This document shows positions 52,356 through 59,692 of a stretch of 64,000 nt of DNA, in pieces. The translations under genes were made by a program, and so were the position numbers. Positions within the stretch are counted from its first letter, which is position 1. Every line of letters begins with the position of its first letter. Origin of the DNA: QHXW01 sp035297145. GTDB lineage: Bacteria > Acidobacteriota > Terriglobia > Bryobacterales > Bryobacteraceae. The stretch spans positions 1-64,000 of the forward strand of contig DATGZN010000113.1 in the NCBI GenBank assembly GCA_035297145.1. The letters are read 5' to 3'. The notes below the pieces were generated by a model. That model ran no database searches. It was not told the DNA's origin and saw only the letters and a program-made list of their open reading frames with translations.

Positions 52356-54371
52356 ATGTATTTGCGCAGTAGGGTATACGTGTGTGTGCTGGCGCTAAGT
52401 GCGCTGGCAGCGTGCAAACGATCGGAGACCAATGCTCAGCAGACGCCGCATCTGCTTCCTCTGAACCTGGTGGTGGTGACCATCGACACGCTGCGGCCTG
52501 ATCACTTGCACTGTTACGGCTACGCGAAAATCGAGACGCCGAATATCGACGGTATCGCGCAGAGGGGAACGTTATTTGAGAACGCGGTTACGCAGACCCC
52601 GCTGACGCCGCCTTCGCACGCGAGCATCTTCACGGGTTTGAACCCGCCCACACACCATGTGCGGAATACGGGCGGATTCGTTCTACCATCCCCGAGCACC
52701 ACGCTCGCCACGATTCTCCAGCAGCAGGGTTGGGACACCGCAGCCTTTATCAGTTCCGCGGTTTTGAAGAAATTCTTCGGCCTCAACCAGGGATTTGCGG
52801 TTTACGACGACCAGATGCCCAAGCCCGGCAAAGGCCACGAGTTCATCGAGGATGCCGAACGGCACGCGGGGCAAACTGTGGATCGGGCCATCCAGTGGCT
52901 CGGGGCGCAATCCGGCAAGCCATATTTGCTTTGGGTTCACGTTTACGATCCACATGCTCCCTACCAGCCGCCTTCGCCGTACAAGGAGCAGTACAGAGAT
53001 CGGCCGTATGACGGCGAGATCGCTTACACAGACCATGAACTCGGCCGGCTGTTTGAGGCGATCCGAAAGAAATCGCCGGCGGACAAGACGCTGATCGCGG
53101 TCCTTTCAGACCACGGAGAGAGCTTGGGTGAGCACGGCGAGTACACGCACGGGGTATTTTTGTACGACTCGACGCTGCGGATTGCGTTTCTGGTCGCGGG
53201 TCCCGGCGTGCCGAGCGGCTTGCGCGTGAAACAACAGGCGAGAACCATCGATTTCCTGCCGACGATTCTCGATTTGATGGGGGGGCGCGCGCCGGCGACT
53301 GTTCAAGGTACAAGCCTGACCCCGTATTTTCATGGCAAGGATGCTCCCACCGCGGTCTCGTACGCGGAGACTTTGTATCCGAAGATCAACATGGGATGGG
53401 CGGAACTGCGAGGGATTCGTACGAATCATTGGAAATACATCCGCGCCCCCAAGCCGGAGCTGTACGATCTTTCGCAAGACGCCGGTGAAACGAGCAATGT
53501 GATCGAGAGCCATGCCGCGGAGGTGCAGCGGTTCGAGTCACAATTGCGCGCCGTGATCGGGACGGGCGGCACGGAGAAGGTGGAGAGCGCCCTGGTCGAC
53601 CGGAAGACGCTCGATCAATTGCAGTCGCTCGGCTACACATCCGGGTTTAGCGCAAAATCGTACGATTTGACGGGGCAGGGTGCGGATCCGAAGGATCGGG
53701 TCGGCATTTTGAAGCTGATGCAGGAGGCGGAACACCCGTTGACGCCTGTCCGCGCAGGCCAGTCGATCGGTTTGCTGCGCCAGGCTCTGAACGAAGACAA
53801 GGCCAATCCGATCCTTTACTATGTGCTCGGCGCCAACCTCGAAAAAGCAGGACGTTACGGCGAGGCGATGAAGCTGTACGAGACGGCGGTACACAATGGC
53901 ATCGAGAGCGCGCGGCTGCACTCGCGGCTGGGCGATCTGCTGGTGCGCTCGGGGAAAAAGGACGAGGCGATTCCAGAGTATGAGAAGGCGGCGCAGCTCA
54001 ATCCGGCGGACGCGGAGAGCCAGGCGAATCTGGCGACGGCATACCTCGAGAAAGGGCGTCTGGCCGATGCGGAGCGAGTCTACAAGTGGGTGATCACCAC
54101 TGACCCCGCTTATGCGACAGCGTATAACGGGCTGGGCGTTGTCGCCATTCAGAGGCAGGACGCCGCGACCGCGCGCGGTTATTTCGAAAAAGCGGTGGCG
54201 CTGGATGCGGACCTGGTGGAGGCGCAATTGAATCTGGGGATTATATATAAGGACGCTGGCGACCGTGCTCGGGCACGCGCCTGTTTTCAAGCGTTTCTGG
54301 CGAAAGCGTCTCCGGCGCAGTACGGGGAGGTGATCCCGAAGGTGCGCGAAGAACTGGCCGCCATGCCGTAG
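52356..54371 (+). CDS. Sulfatase-fold lipoprotein with C-terminal TPR repeats
   Basis: This 671-residue lipoprotein (signal ending LSALAAC) has an alkaline-phosphatase/sulfatase-superfamily domain (about 30-400): the first metal site in VVTIDTLRPDHLHCYGY and the second in SDHGESLGEHGEYTHG. At the nucleophile position, where sulfatases have Cys or Ser to be changed to formylglycine, the sequence is PLTPPSHASIFTG with Thr. It is therefore probably not a classical sulfatase and may be a phosphatase, phosphodiesterase or transferase. TPR repeats fill about 480-660 (KKDEAIPEYEKAAQLNPADA). It acts in the periplasm or on the surface. It starts 79 bases after the receptor gene on the same strand. Confidence 0.85.
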   Translation: MYLRSRVYVCVLALSALAACKRSETNAQQTPHLLPLNLVVVTIDTLRPDHLHCYGYAKIETPNIDGIAQRGTLFENAVTQTPLTPPSHASIFTGLNPPTHHVRNTGGFVLPSPSTTLATILQQQGWDTAAFISSAVLKKFFGLNQGFAVYDDQMPKPGKGHEFIEDAERHAGQTVDRAIQWLGAQSGKPYLLWVHVYDPHAPYQPPSPYKEQYRDRPYDGEIAYTDHELGRLFEAIRKKSPADKTLIAVLSDHGESLGEHGEYTHGVFLYDSTLRIAFLVAGPGVPSGLRVKQQARTIDFLPTILDLMGGRAPATVQGTSLTPYFHGKDAPTAVSYAETLYPKINMGWAELRGIRTNHWKYIRAPKPELYDLSQDAGETSNVIESHAAEVQRFESQLRAVIGTGGTEKVESALVDRKTLDQLQSLGYTSGFSAKSYDLTGQGADPKDRVGILKLMQEAEHPLTPVRAGQSIGLLRQALNEDKANPILYYVLGANLEKAGRYGEAMKLYETAVHNGIESARLHSRLGDLLVRSGKKDEAIPEYEKAAQLNPADAESQANLATAYLEKGRLADAERVYKWVITTDPAYATAYNGLGVVAIQRQDAATARGYFEKAVALDADLVEAQLNLGIIYKDAGDRARARACFQAFLAKASPAQYGEVIPKVREELAAMP

Positions 54372-54381
54372 TCAGTGGAGG

Positions 54382-54585
54382 CTAAGAAGCCTTCGCGCGC
54401 ATGACCATCGGCGGGCCTTGGCGCGCTTCGGGGTTGAAAAGCTGAGCGCACAGAAAACGGCCCGTGGGGACGTCGCCTCTGCGTATGGCGTTCTTCAACT
54501 CGGGAAACTCATCCAGCCGTCGGACGATTCGGTCTGATTCCGCAGGAACTGAACTCTCAATTTTCGTGCCAACCGGTGTAGCCAT
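54382..54585 (-). CDS. Small hypothetical protein
   Basis: This is a 67-residue product (ATPVGTKIESSVPAESDRIV then RRLDEFPELKNAIRRGDVPT). The ATG at 54585 has AAGGAG about 9 bases upstream, an unusually good ribosome binding site; an in-frame ATG two codons earlier is too close to it. Its composition looks like a soluble protein. No family recognised. It is convergent with the sulfatase-fold gene, with 10 bases between stops. Confidence 0.55.
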   Translation of the reverse strand: MATPVGTKIESSVPAESDRIVRRLDEFPELKNAIRRGDVPTGRFLCAQLFNPEARQGPPMVMRAKAS

Positions 54586-54928
54586 GATCATCCTCTCCTT
54601 GGTGCCTTCACTGCCTTTCCCGCTCGATCTGCTGCAAGGCCCGCGATGACCTTCCTCTTCCCTGCCACAAAGGCCGAAGAGGCGCGCAACGTTCGATGCG
54701 CGAAATCAGCAGAATCGGTTGGGAACCACATCACTGAAATCTCCAAAGATCAGGCGCCGCAAGTGCCTGATGTACTACTTACACACTAGGGAATAAGCAC
54801 ACGGTAGGCCAATCGTTAACCGGGAATTGGTTCCGGCGGGTCCTCCTTGGAAGTCATTGGCTGATCAGGAGTTATGCTTCTGGGTGCGATCGCGAAGGCG
54901 GCGGCCGGCTCCAAACCAGGTCGGTTGA
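54586..54928. other. Gene-free stretch upstream of the 45-aa gene
   Basis: No credible gene. A plus-strand frame starting at 54874 overlaps the operator candidate and the next gene out of frame and is probably spurious. The stretch must hold the promoter of the small minus-strand gene (54382-54585). No terminator with a T-run was found. Confidence 0.4.
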
Positions 54929-54965
54929 CTATCCGATCGGATAGAATTCGCAAACGATCGGATAG
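54929..54965 (+). promoter_or_regulatory. Operator candidate: 16-bp palindrome plus a half-site 21 bp downstream
   Basis: CTATCCGATCGGATAG (54929-54944) is a perfect palindrome. Its right part, CGATCGGATAG (54934-54944), recurs exactly at 54955-54965, a shift of 21 bp or two helical turns. A -10-like TAGAAT (54942-54947) overlaps the palindrome. The site lies 57-93 bases upstream of the small gene at 55022. This is the classic form of a repressor site with cooperative binding on one face of the DNA. Confidence 0.6.
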
Positions 54966-55021
54966 CCGCGGGATCGCGAAACCATTCCGAACAGTGTGGC
55001 ACTACCCCGAGGAGGCATGGC

Positions 55022-55159
55022 ATGACAGAAGAGAGTTTCCTCCGGTATCGCCTGGATGTGGTCCGAACGATGCCGGAGGGTGCGCAGAAGATAGCGCTGA
55101 TTGAGTCCATCAACGCGAAGATCTCGAGCTTGCGCGGCGGGCGACGGTTGGTGCGCTGA
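55022..55159 (+). CDS. 45-residue hypothetical protein with strong RBS
   Basis: The ATG at 55022 follows GAGGAGG (55009-55015) at 6 bases, one of the best ribosome binding sites in the window. The product reads TEESFLRYRLDVVRTMPEGA then QKIALIESINAKISSLRGGR, and looks helical, charged and soluble. The codon pattern and the operator candidate upstream argue that it is a real gene, although its length is near noise. No family recognised; it has no obvious DNA-binding or membrane motif. Confidence 0.6.
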   Translation: MTEESFLRYRLDVVRTMPEGAQKIALIESINAKISSLRGGRRLVR

Positions 55160-55210
55160 CCGCCTAAAAGTGACGCAGCGTTACAGCGCTCAATACTGAG
55201 TGGCGGGGTG

Positions 55211-55216
55211 TATACT
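55211..55216 (+). promoter_or_regulatory. Possible -10 box for the secreted duplicated-domain gene
   Basis: TATACT follows TG directly and lies 58 bases before the ATG at 55274. No good -35 box is seen at 16-18 bases upstream. Confidence 0.25.
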
Positions 55217-55273
55217 ATCAGCCGAATCCGTATTGGAAGTTACTAATCAGCGGAGCTTTCGAGGGTTTAGAGT

Positions 55274-57250
55274 ATGCATCATTCAAAACTCATTGGGAAC
55301 GTGTTGACGCTTGTTCCGGTGATTGCGATTGCCATGTCCATGGCGGTTCTGTGCGCGGCACAGTGCGCGCAGGTGCCAATTTTGACATTTGAAGGACTTC
55401 GAAATACAGAACCGGTCTATAACTACTACAACGGGGGCTACGGAGCGAACAGCAGCGGCCCGGGGCCAAACTATGGAATCACATTCGAAGGAGAATCCCT
55501 GGCCGTAATCGACAACGCGTCCATCACACCCAACAACGATATCGGCAACCAAAACGGGGGTGATGCGAGCAACAACCCCAGCGGAGTGACCAGCGTCTTC
55601 TTCCTTAGCGGTACGGGCGTGGTCATGAACGTGGCCGCCGGCTTCACGACCGGCTTCTCGGTTTATTATGCAGCGGCCAACACGGCTGGAAGCGTTTCTG
55701 TATACGACGGATTGCACGGAACTGGCAATCTTCTAGCCACGGTTCAGTTGCCCGTCAACGGGTCCAATTGCGGTCCGGCAACGTATAGCTGTTGGAGTCC
55801 CGTGGGCGTGGCCATCGGTGGAGTCGCTAAGTCAGTCGACTTCGGTGGGGCGGCCAATTACATTGCATTTGACAATATTACAGTTGGCAGCGTGACGCCG
55901 GGCATCATCGCATCGATGGCGCAGCTTGCTTCAGCAGGCGGCTGGGACACGTCCTTCAATTTGGTGAACATGGGGGCGTCCGCGGCCTGCGCATCGATGC
56001 AATTCTACGCCGATCCCAATGGCGGCGCACTCAAATTGCCGCTGACGTTCCCACAAGGCGTGATCCCTGCCACTAGTGCATCCGACGTGGTGGAAAATAT
56101 TAACCCGAACGCGCTTCTGGTAATGGACACCACCGGTCCTGCCGCTAACCCGGTGAACGTGGGCTGGGCAAACCTGCAAGTGGCGGGCGATGTGGGCGGA
56201 TACGGCATTTTCACCAACACGCAGCAAAACTGGGAAGCGGTGGTGCCGCTGGAGTTGAGGAATGCGAATTTTTACGTCTTGCCCTTCGATAACACGGGAT
56301 CGCTTTCCACAGGGTTGGCCATCGCGAATCTTTCTATACAGCCGGCCACCGTCGAGGCCAAGGTTCTCAACGATGCCGGTTTGCAGATCGACGATGAAAC
56401 CATTCAGATGGACGCGTTAGGCCACACGTCGTTCCTGCTGGGCGGGACATATCCCAAAACGGCGGGTGTTCGCGGTAGCGTCATCTTAACTCCACAATCG
56501 GGTGGGCAGATCAGCGTACTGGGGCTGCGCAACAATGGGCCGGCACTGACCACGGTTCCGGTGCTGACAAATGTTCAAGCGGCCACCGGCTCGATGGCGC
56601 ACGTGACGTACAACGGCGGCTGGGAGACGACCATCACGCTAGTCAATACCGGCACAGCTCAAGCTACGCCTACCCTGAGTTTCTACGGTGACGATGGTAG
56701 TCCTCTGGCGGTTCCGCTGTCCTATCCACAGACGGGTACGGTATCCAACGCGGCATCGATCAGCCCGGTGCTGGCGCCCGGCCAGTTGCTGGTTATGCAG
56801 ACGCAGGGACAGGATTTACAGCCGTCGGTCGCGGGATCGGCGGTATTGACCTCGAAAAAGGGTGCGGCGGTCGGCGGTTCTGCGATCTTTCGTTATTCGC
56901 CCTCGGGGCAGGAGGGCGTGGTTCCGATGGAGACGCGCAACGCCACGGCGTTCGTGCTGGGCTTCGACGACACAAACAACCGCGTAACGGGTGTGGCGCT
57001 CGCCAATGACACAGCCGCCGCGGCGAATCTGGGGCTGATCATACGTGATGATACCGGCGTGACGCTGGCCACCGATTCCATCGCGCTGGCCAAAAACGGG
57101 CACACGCAAATCGTATTGGCGACTAACTATCCAGCGGTCATGGGAAAACGCGGCAGCGTCGAGATCGACGGCCCGGCCGGGTTCAGCGCTTTGGGCCTCT
57201 TCGTCAGTCCAACGGGCAATGTGACCACACTGCCTACGCTGAAGAAATAA
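55274..57250 (+). CDS. Secreted protein with N-terminal lectin-like domain and two tandem repeat domains
   Basis: This 658-residue exported protein has a signal peptide (about 1-33). Residues about 35-205 (LTFEGLRNTEPVYNYYNGGY, GPNYGITFEGESLAVIDN) resemble a beta-sandwich domain found in PEP-CTERM-type secreted proteins. Two homologous units of about 225 residues follow, at about 210-434 and 435-658: MAQLASAGGWDTSFNLVNMG matches MAHVTYNGGWETTITLVNTG, and GVRGSVILTP matches GKRGSVEIDG. No sorting tag is present at the end. Function unknown; domains of this type occur in Bryobacterales secreted proteins. It overlaps the SDR gene by one base (TAATG). Confidence 0.75.
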   Translation: MHHSKLIGNVLTLVPVIAIAMSMAVLCAAQCAQVPILTFEGLRNTEPVYNYYNGGYGANSSGPGPNYGITFEGESLAVIDNASITPNNDIGNQNGGDASNNPSGVTSVFFLSGTGVVMNVAAGFTTGFSVYYAAANTAGSVSVYDGLHGTGNLLATVQLPVNGSNCGPATYSCWSPVGVAIGGVAKSVDFGGAANYIAFDNITVGSVTPGIIASMAQLASAGGWDTSFNLVNMGASAACASMQFYADPNGGALKLPLTFPQGVIPATSASDVVENINPNALLVMDTTGPAANPVNVGWANLQVAGDVGGYGIFTNTQQNWEAVVPLELRNANFYVLPFDNTGSLSTGLAIANLSIQPATVEAKVLNDAGLQIDDETIQMDALGHTSFLLGGTYPKTAGVRGSVILTPQSGGQISVLGLRNNGPALTTVPVLTNVQAATGSMAHVTYNGGWETTITLVNTGTAQATPTLSFYGDDGSPLAVPLSYPQTGTVSNAASISPVLAPGQLLVMQTQGQDLQPSVAGSAVLTSKKGAAVGGSAIFRYSPSGQEGVVPMETRNATAFVLGFDDTNNRVTGVALANDTAAAANLGLIIRDDTGVTLATDSIALAKNGHTQIVLATNYPAVMGKRGSVEIDGPAGFSALGLFVSPTGNVTTLPTLKK

Positions 57251-58092
57251 TGCCCGCGGAACGTCCGCTGGCCGCGATCACGGGCGCGTCGAGCGGAATC
57301 GGCGCCACATTCGCCAGGAAGCTCGCGCCGGATCACGACCTGCTTCTGATCGCTCGCCGTCTCGATCGCCTGAAGCAGCTCGCCGGTGAGCTTTCGAGCC
57401 AGTACGGCACGCACGCGGAATGTCTGGAAGCGGATCTCACCCAGGAACGCAATCTCGCAACGGTTGCAGAAAAGCTGGCGGCGGAGGAGCGGCTGGTTCT
57501 GCTGGTCAACAATGCCGGGTTTGGCACGCCCGGACGATTCTGGGAGGCAGATCTCCAAAGCCAAGAGGGCATGCACAAGTTGCACGTGACGGCGACTCTG
57601 CGCCTGACGCATGTGGTGCTGGGAGGCATGGTTGCAAGGGACCGCGGCGCAGTGGTGAACGTGGCCTCGGTGGCGGCGTTCATCCGGAGTGCGCGCAGCG
57701 CCAGCTATTGTGCAACCAAGAGCTGGATGGCCGTGTTCACCGAAGCGCTCTACCTGGAATTGCGGAGTGTGGGATCGAACGTGGCGGTGCAGGCGCTGTG
57801 CCCGGGGTTCACTTACTCGGAATTTCACGACGTCGCCGGCATGGATCGGCGGGGGCTCGCACCTGCTGCATTCTGGCTGACGGCGGAGGAGGTCGTCGAG
57901 GCATCGCTCGACGGTCTGCGCCGCGGAAAACTGTTCGTCATTCCGGGATGGCGCTACCGTTTTCTGACGTCGCTTCTGACCAAGCTTCCCACGCCATGGC
58001 GGCTGGCGGTGGAGGCTCGCGCGTCAAAGGCGCGGGGCAGGGCAGTAGTGGCGCCGGAGCGTCATATTCCGCCTTCGGTGGCGCCGGAGTAA
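57250..58092 (+). CDS. Short-chain dehydrogenase/reductase
   Basis: This 280-residue NAD(P)-dependent oxidoreductase has the cofactor motif ITGASSGIGATFARKLA, NNAG in VLLVNNAGFGTPG, the catalytic Ser in NVASVAAFIRSARSA and YxxxK as YCATK. It resembles the DltE/YqjQ type SDRs. The start overlaps the stop of the preceding secreted-protein gene (TAATG), so translation is probably coupled. Its 3' end overlaps the convergent S10 peptidase gene by 31 bases. Substrate unknown. Confidence 0.9.
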   Translation: MPAERPLAAITGASSGIGATFARKLAPDHDLLLIARRLDRLKQLAGELSSQYGTHAECLEADLTQERNLATVAEKLAAEERLVLLVNNAGFGTPGRFWEADLQSQEGMHKLHVTATLRLTHVVLGGMVARDRGAVVNVASVAAFIRSARSASYCATKSWMAVFTEALYLELRSVGSNVAVQALCPGFTYSEFHDVAGMDRRGLAPAAFWLTAEEVVEASLDGLRRGKLFVIPGWRYRFLTSLLTKLPTPWRLAVEARASKARGRAVVAPERHIPPSVAPE

Positions 58093-59651
58093 AACGCGGC
58101 GCCCGTATAAAACGCCACGAGGTCGGATTTCAACTGTTTGAGCGCATCCACGTTCAGGTAAATCATGTGGCCGGAGTGATAGTAGGAGAATCCGATGTTG
58201 CCACGCAGCTTCGGCTCGAGCTCCATGTGGGCCAGGTCGTACTCGGTGATGAAAAACGGCGTAGCCAGGTCGAAAAGGCCGTTGACCGAGAGGACTTTTA
58301 GACGCGGATTCTTACGCATGGCGTCGGCCAAGTCCCCAGCCACGTAGGCGTCACGCATCGGTGGCGGCTGAGACGGGCCGGGCGCGGCTCCCGGCGGACG
58401 GTGGGTATGATCCCAATCCTGATTCGCGTTCGGCGCACGCGGCAGGTACGTTTCCTTGGTCGTGTATTTCAACTCGCGATCCAAATAGTCGTGGAACGCG
58501 GAAACAAAAGCGCCCATGATTCCGGTGCCCGACGGATCGAATCCGGGATTCTCACCGGCGGCATCGATATCGGTGCCTTCAAATCGCGCGTCATAGCGGC
58601 CCAGTATCACGCGCTGATCGCGAAGCAACTCTTTACGGAAGCGGGACGGGTCCACGCGCAGGTTCGCTTCCTTGATGAACTGGACGCTCAGGCCAATGTA
58701 GCCAGCTAGTTTCGCGGCGATAGCGTCTACTTCTGTCGCGGAAAGATGGTGCCCCTGGGCCAGCGCCTCAGAATAGGGGCCGCGAGCGAATGCGCGAACC
58801 TCGTCAAGGAATGTCTTTTCCTCTCTGCCCTGATGTGAGATCTTCTCGAAGTGCCAGGCAATCGCGGCGTACGAAGGCAGATAGCCAATGAAGACAGCAT
58901 CGCTTCCGGGAGCGCGAGTGAAGTAATTGAGGATGGTCGACATCAAAATGACGCCATTGCAGGACATCCCCGCGGTCTCAAGCGCATCGACCAAGGCCGC
59001 GGAACGCGTTGTGCCATAGGATTCCCCGAACAGGAATTTCGGCGAGTTCCACCGGTGGTTTACGCTGACATAGCGCTGGATGAATTTGGAAAATGCCTGC
59101 ACGTCCTGGTCGGTGCCGGCGAAATTCTTCATGGTGGCTTTTCCGACCGGCCGTGAGAAACCAGTTCCCACGGCGTCGACGAACACGAGATCTGTCTTAT
59201 CCAGTAGCGAGTACTGGTTGGGCACGATCTGGTAGGGAGCGGCGCCGGTGGCCTCGGGACTCGAAGTGACCACGCGCACAGGTCCGACGGATCCCATGTG
59301 CAGCCAGAAGCTCGCCGAACCCGGCCCGCCGTTGTACAGGAACGTTATCGGGCGCGTGCGAAGGTCGTTGACGCCGCGGAGTGTGTACGCCACATGGAAG
59401 ACGGTGGCATAGGGCTTTTCGTCGTCGCCATCGATCAGCAGCGTTCCGGCGTTTGCGGTATAGCGAATAGTCTTGCCGTCAAGCGTCAGTTCGTGATCGG
59501 TGGCGGAGTTGGTCTCGGCGGGGATCGGCGAGGGCTTCTCTTCGACAACGGGCGGCGTGTCGGGCGGCTTTTGAGCGTGGGAGATGAGCGTGGTTAAACC
59601 GGCGCCGAGCAATAAAAGGGTGGCGCGTTTTCGCAGCGGTAGGGGATCCAT
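58062..59651 (-). CDS. Secreted S10 serine carboxypeptidase-like protein
   Basis: This 529-residue exported alpha/beta hydrolase belongs to peptidase family S10. It has a signal peptide (about 7-26), the oxyanion motif FLYNGGPGSASFW, the catalytic Ser in GESYGT, the Asp in VNGLFDLATPFF and the His in SGHMIY, so the triad is complete. S10 enzymes remove C-terminal residues at acid pH, in keeping with an acidic soil niche. Its last 10 codons overlap the end of the SDR gene on the other strand. It lies 41 bases downstream of the GH44 gene on the same strand. Confidence 0.9.
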   Translation of the reverse strand: MDPLPLRKRATLLLLGAGLTTLISHAQKPPDTPPVVEEKPSPIPAETNSATDHELTLDGKTIRYTANAGTLLIDGDDEKPYATVFHVAYTLRGVNDLRTRPITFLYNGGPGSASFWLHMGSVGPVRVVTSSPEATGAAPYQIVPNQYSLLDKTDLVFVDAVGTGFSRPVGKATMKNFAGTDQDVQAFSKFIQRYVSVNHRWNSPKFLFGESYGTTRSAALVDALETAGMSCNGVILMSTILNYFTRAPGSDAVFIGYLPSYAAIAWHFEKISHQGREEKTFLDEVRAFARGPYSEALAQGHHLSATEVDAIAAKLAGYIGLSVQFIKEANLRVDPSRFRKELLRDQRVILGRYDARFEGTDIDAAGENPGFDPSGTGIMGAFVSAFHDYLDRELKYTTKETYLPRAPNANQDWDHTHRPPGAAPGPSQPPPMRDAYVAGDLADAMRKNPRLKVLSVNGLFDLATPFFITEYDLAHMELEPKLRGNIGFSYYHSGHMIYLNVDALKQLKSDLVAFYTGAAFYSGATEGGI

Positions 59652-59692
59652 TTGGCGTATTCTCGCATGAATGCGAGCTGCCGAGATGACCT

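Noticed and set aside
54874..55104. 76-codon plus-strand frame containing the palindromic operator
   Set aside because: It overlaps the better-supported 45-aa gene out of frame and its sequence is repetitive Arg/Ser translation of the operator repeats.
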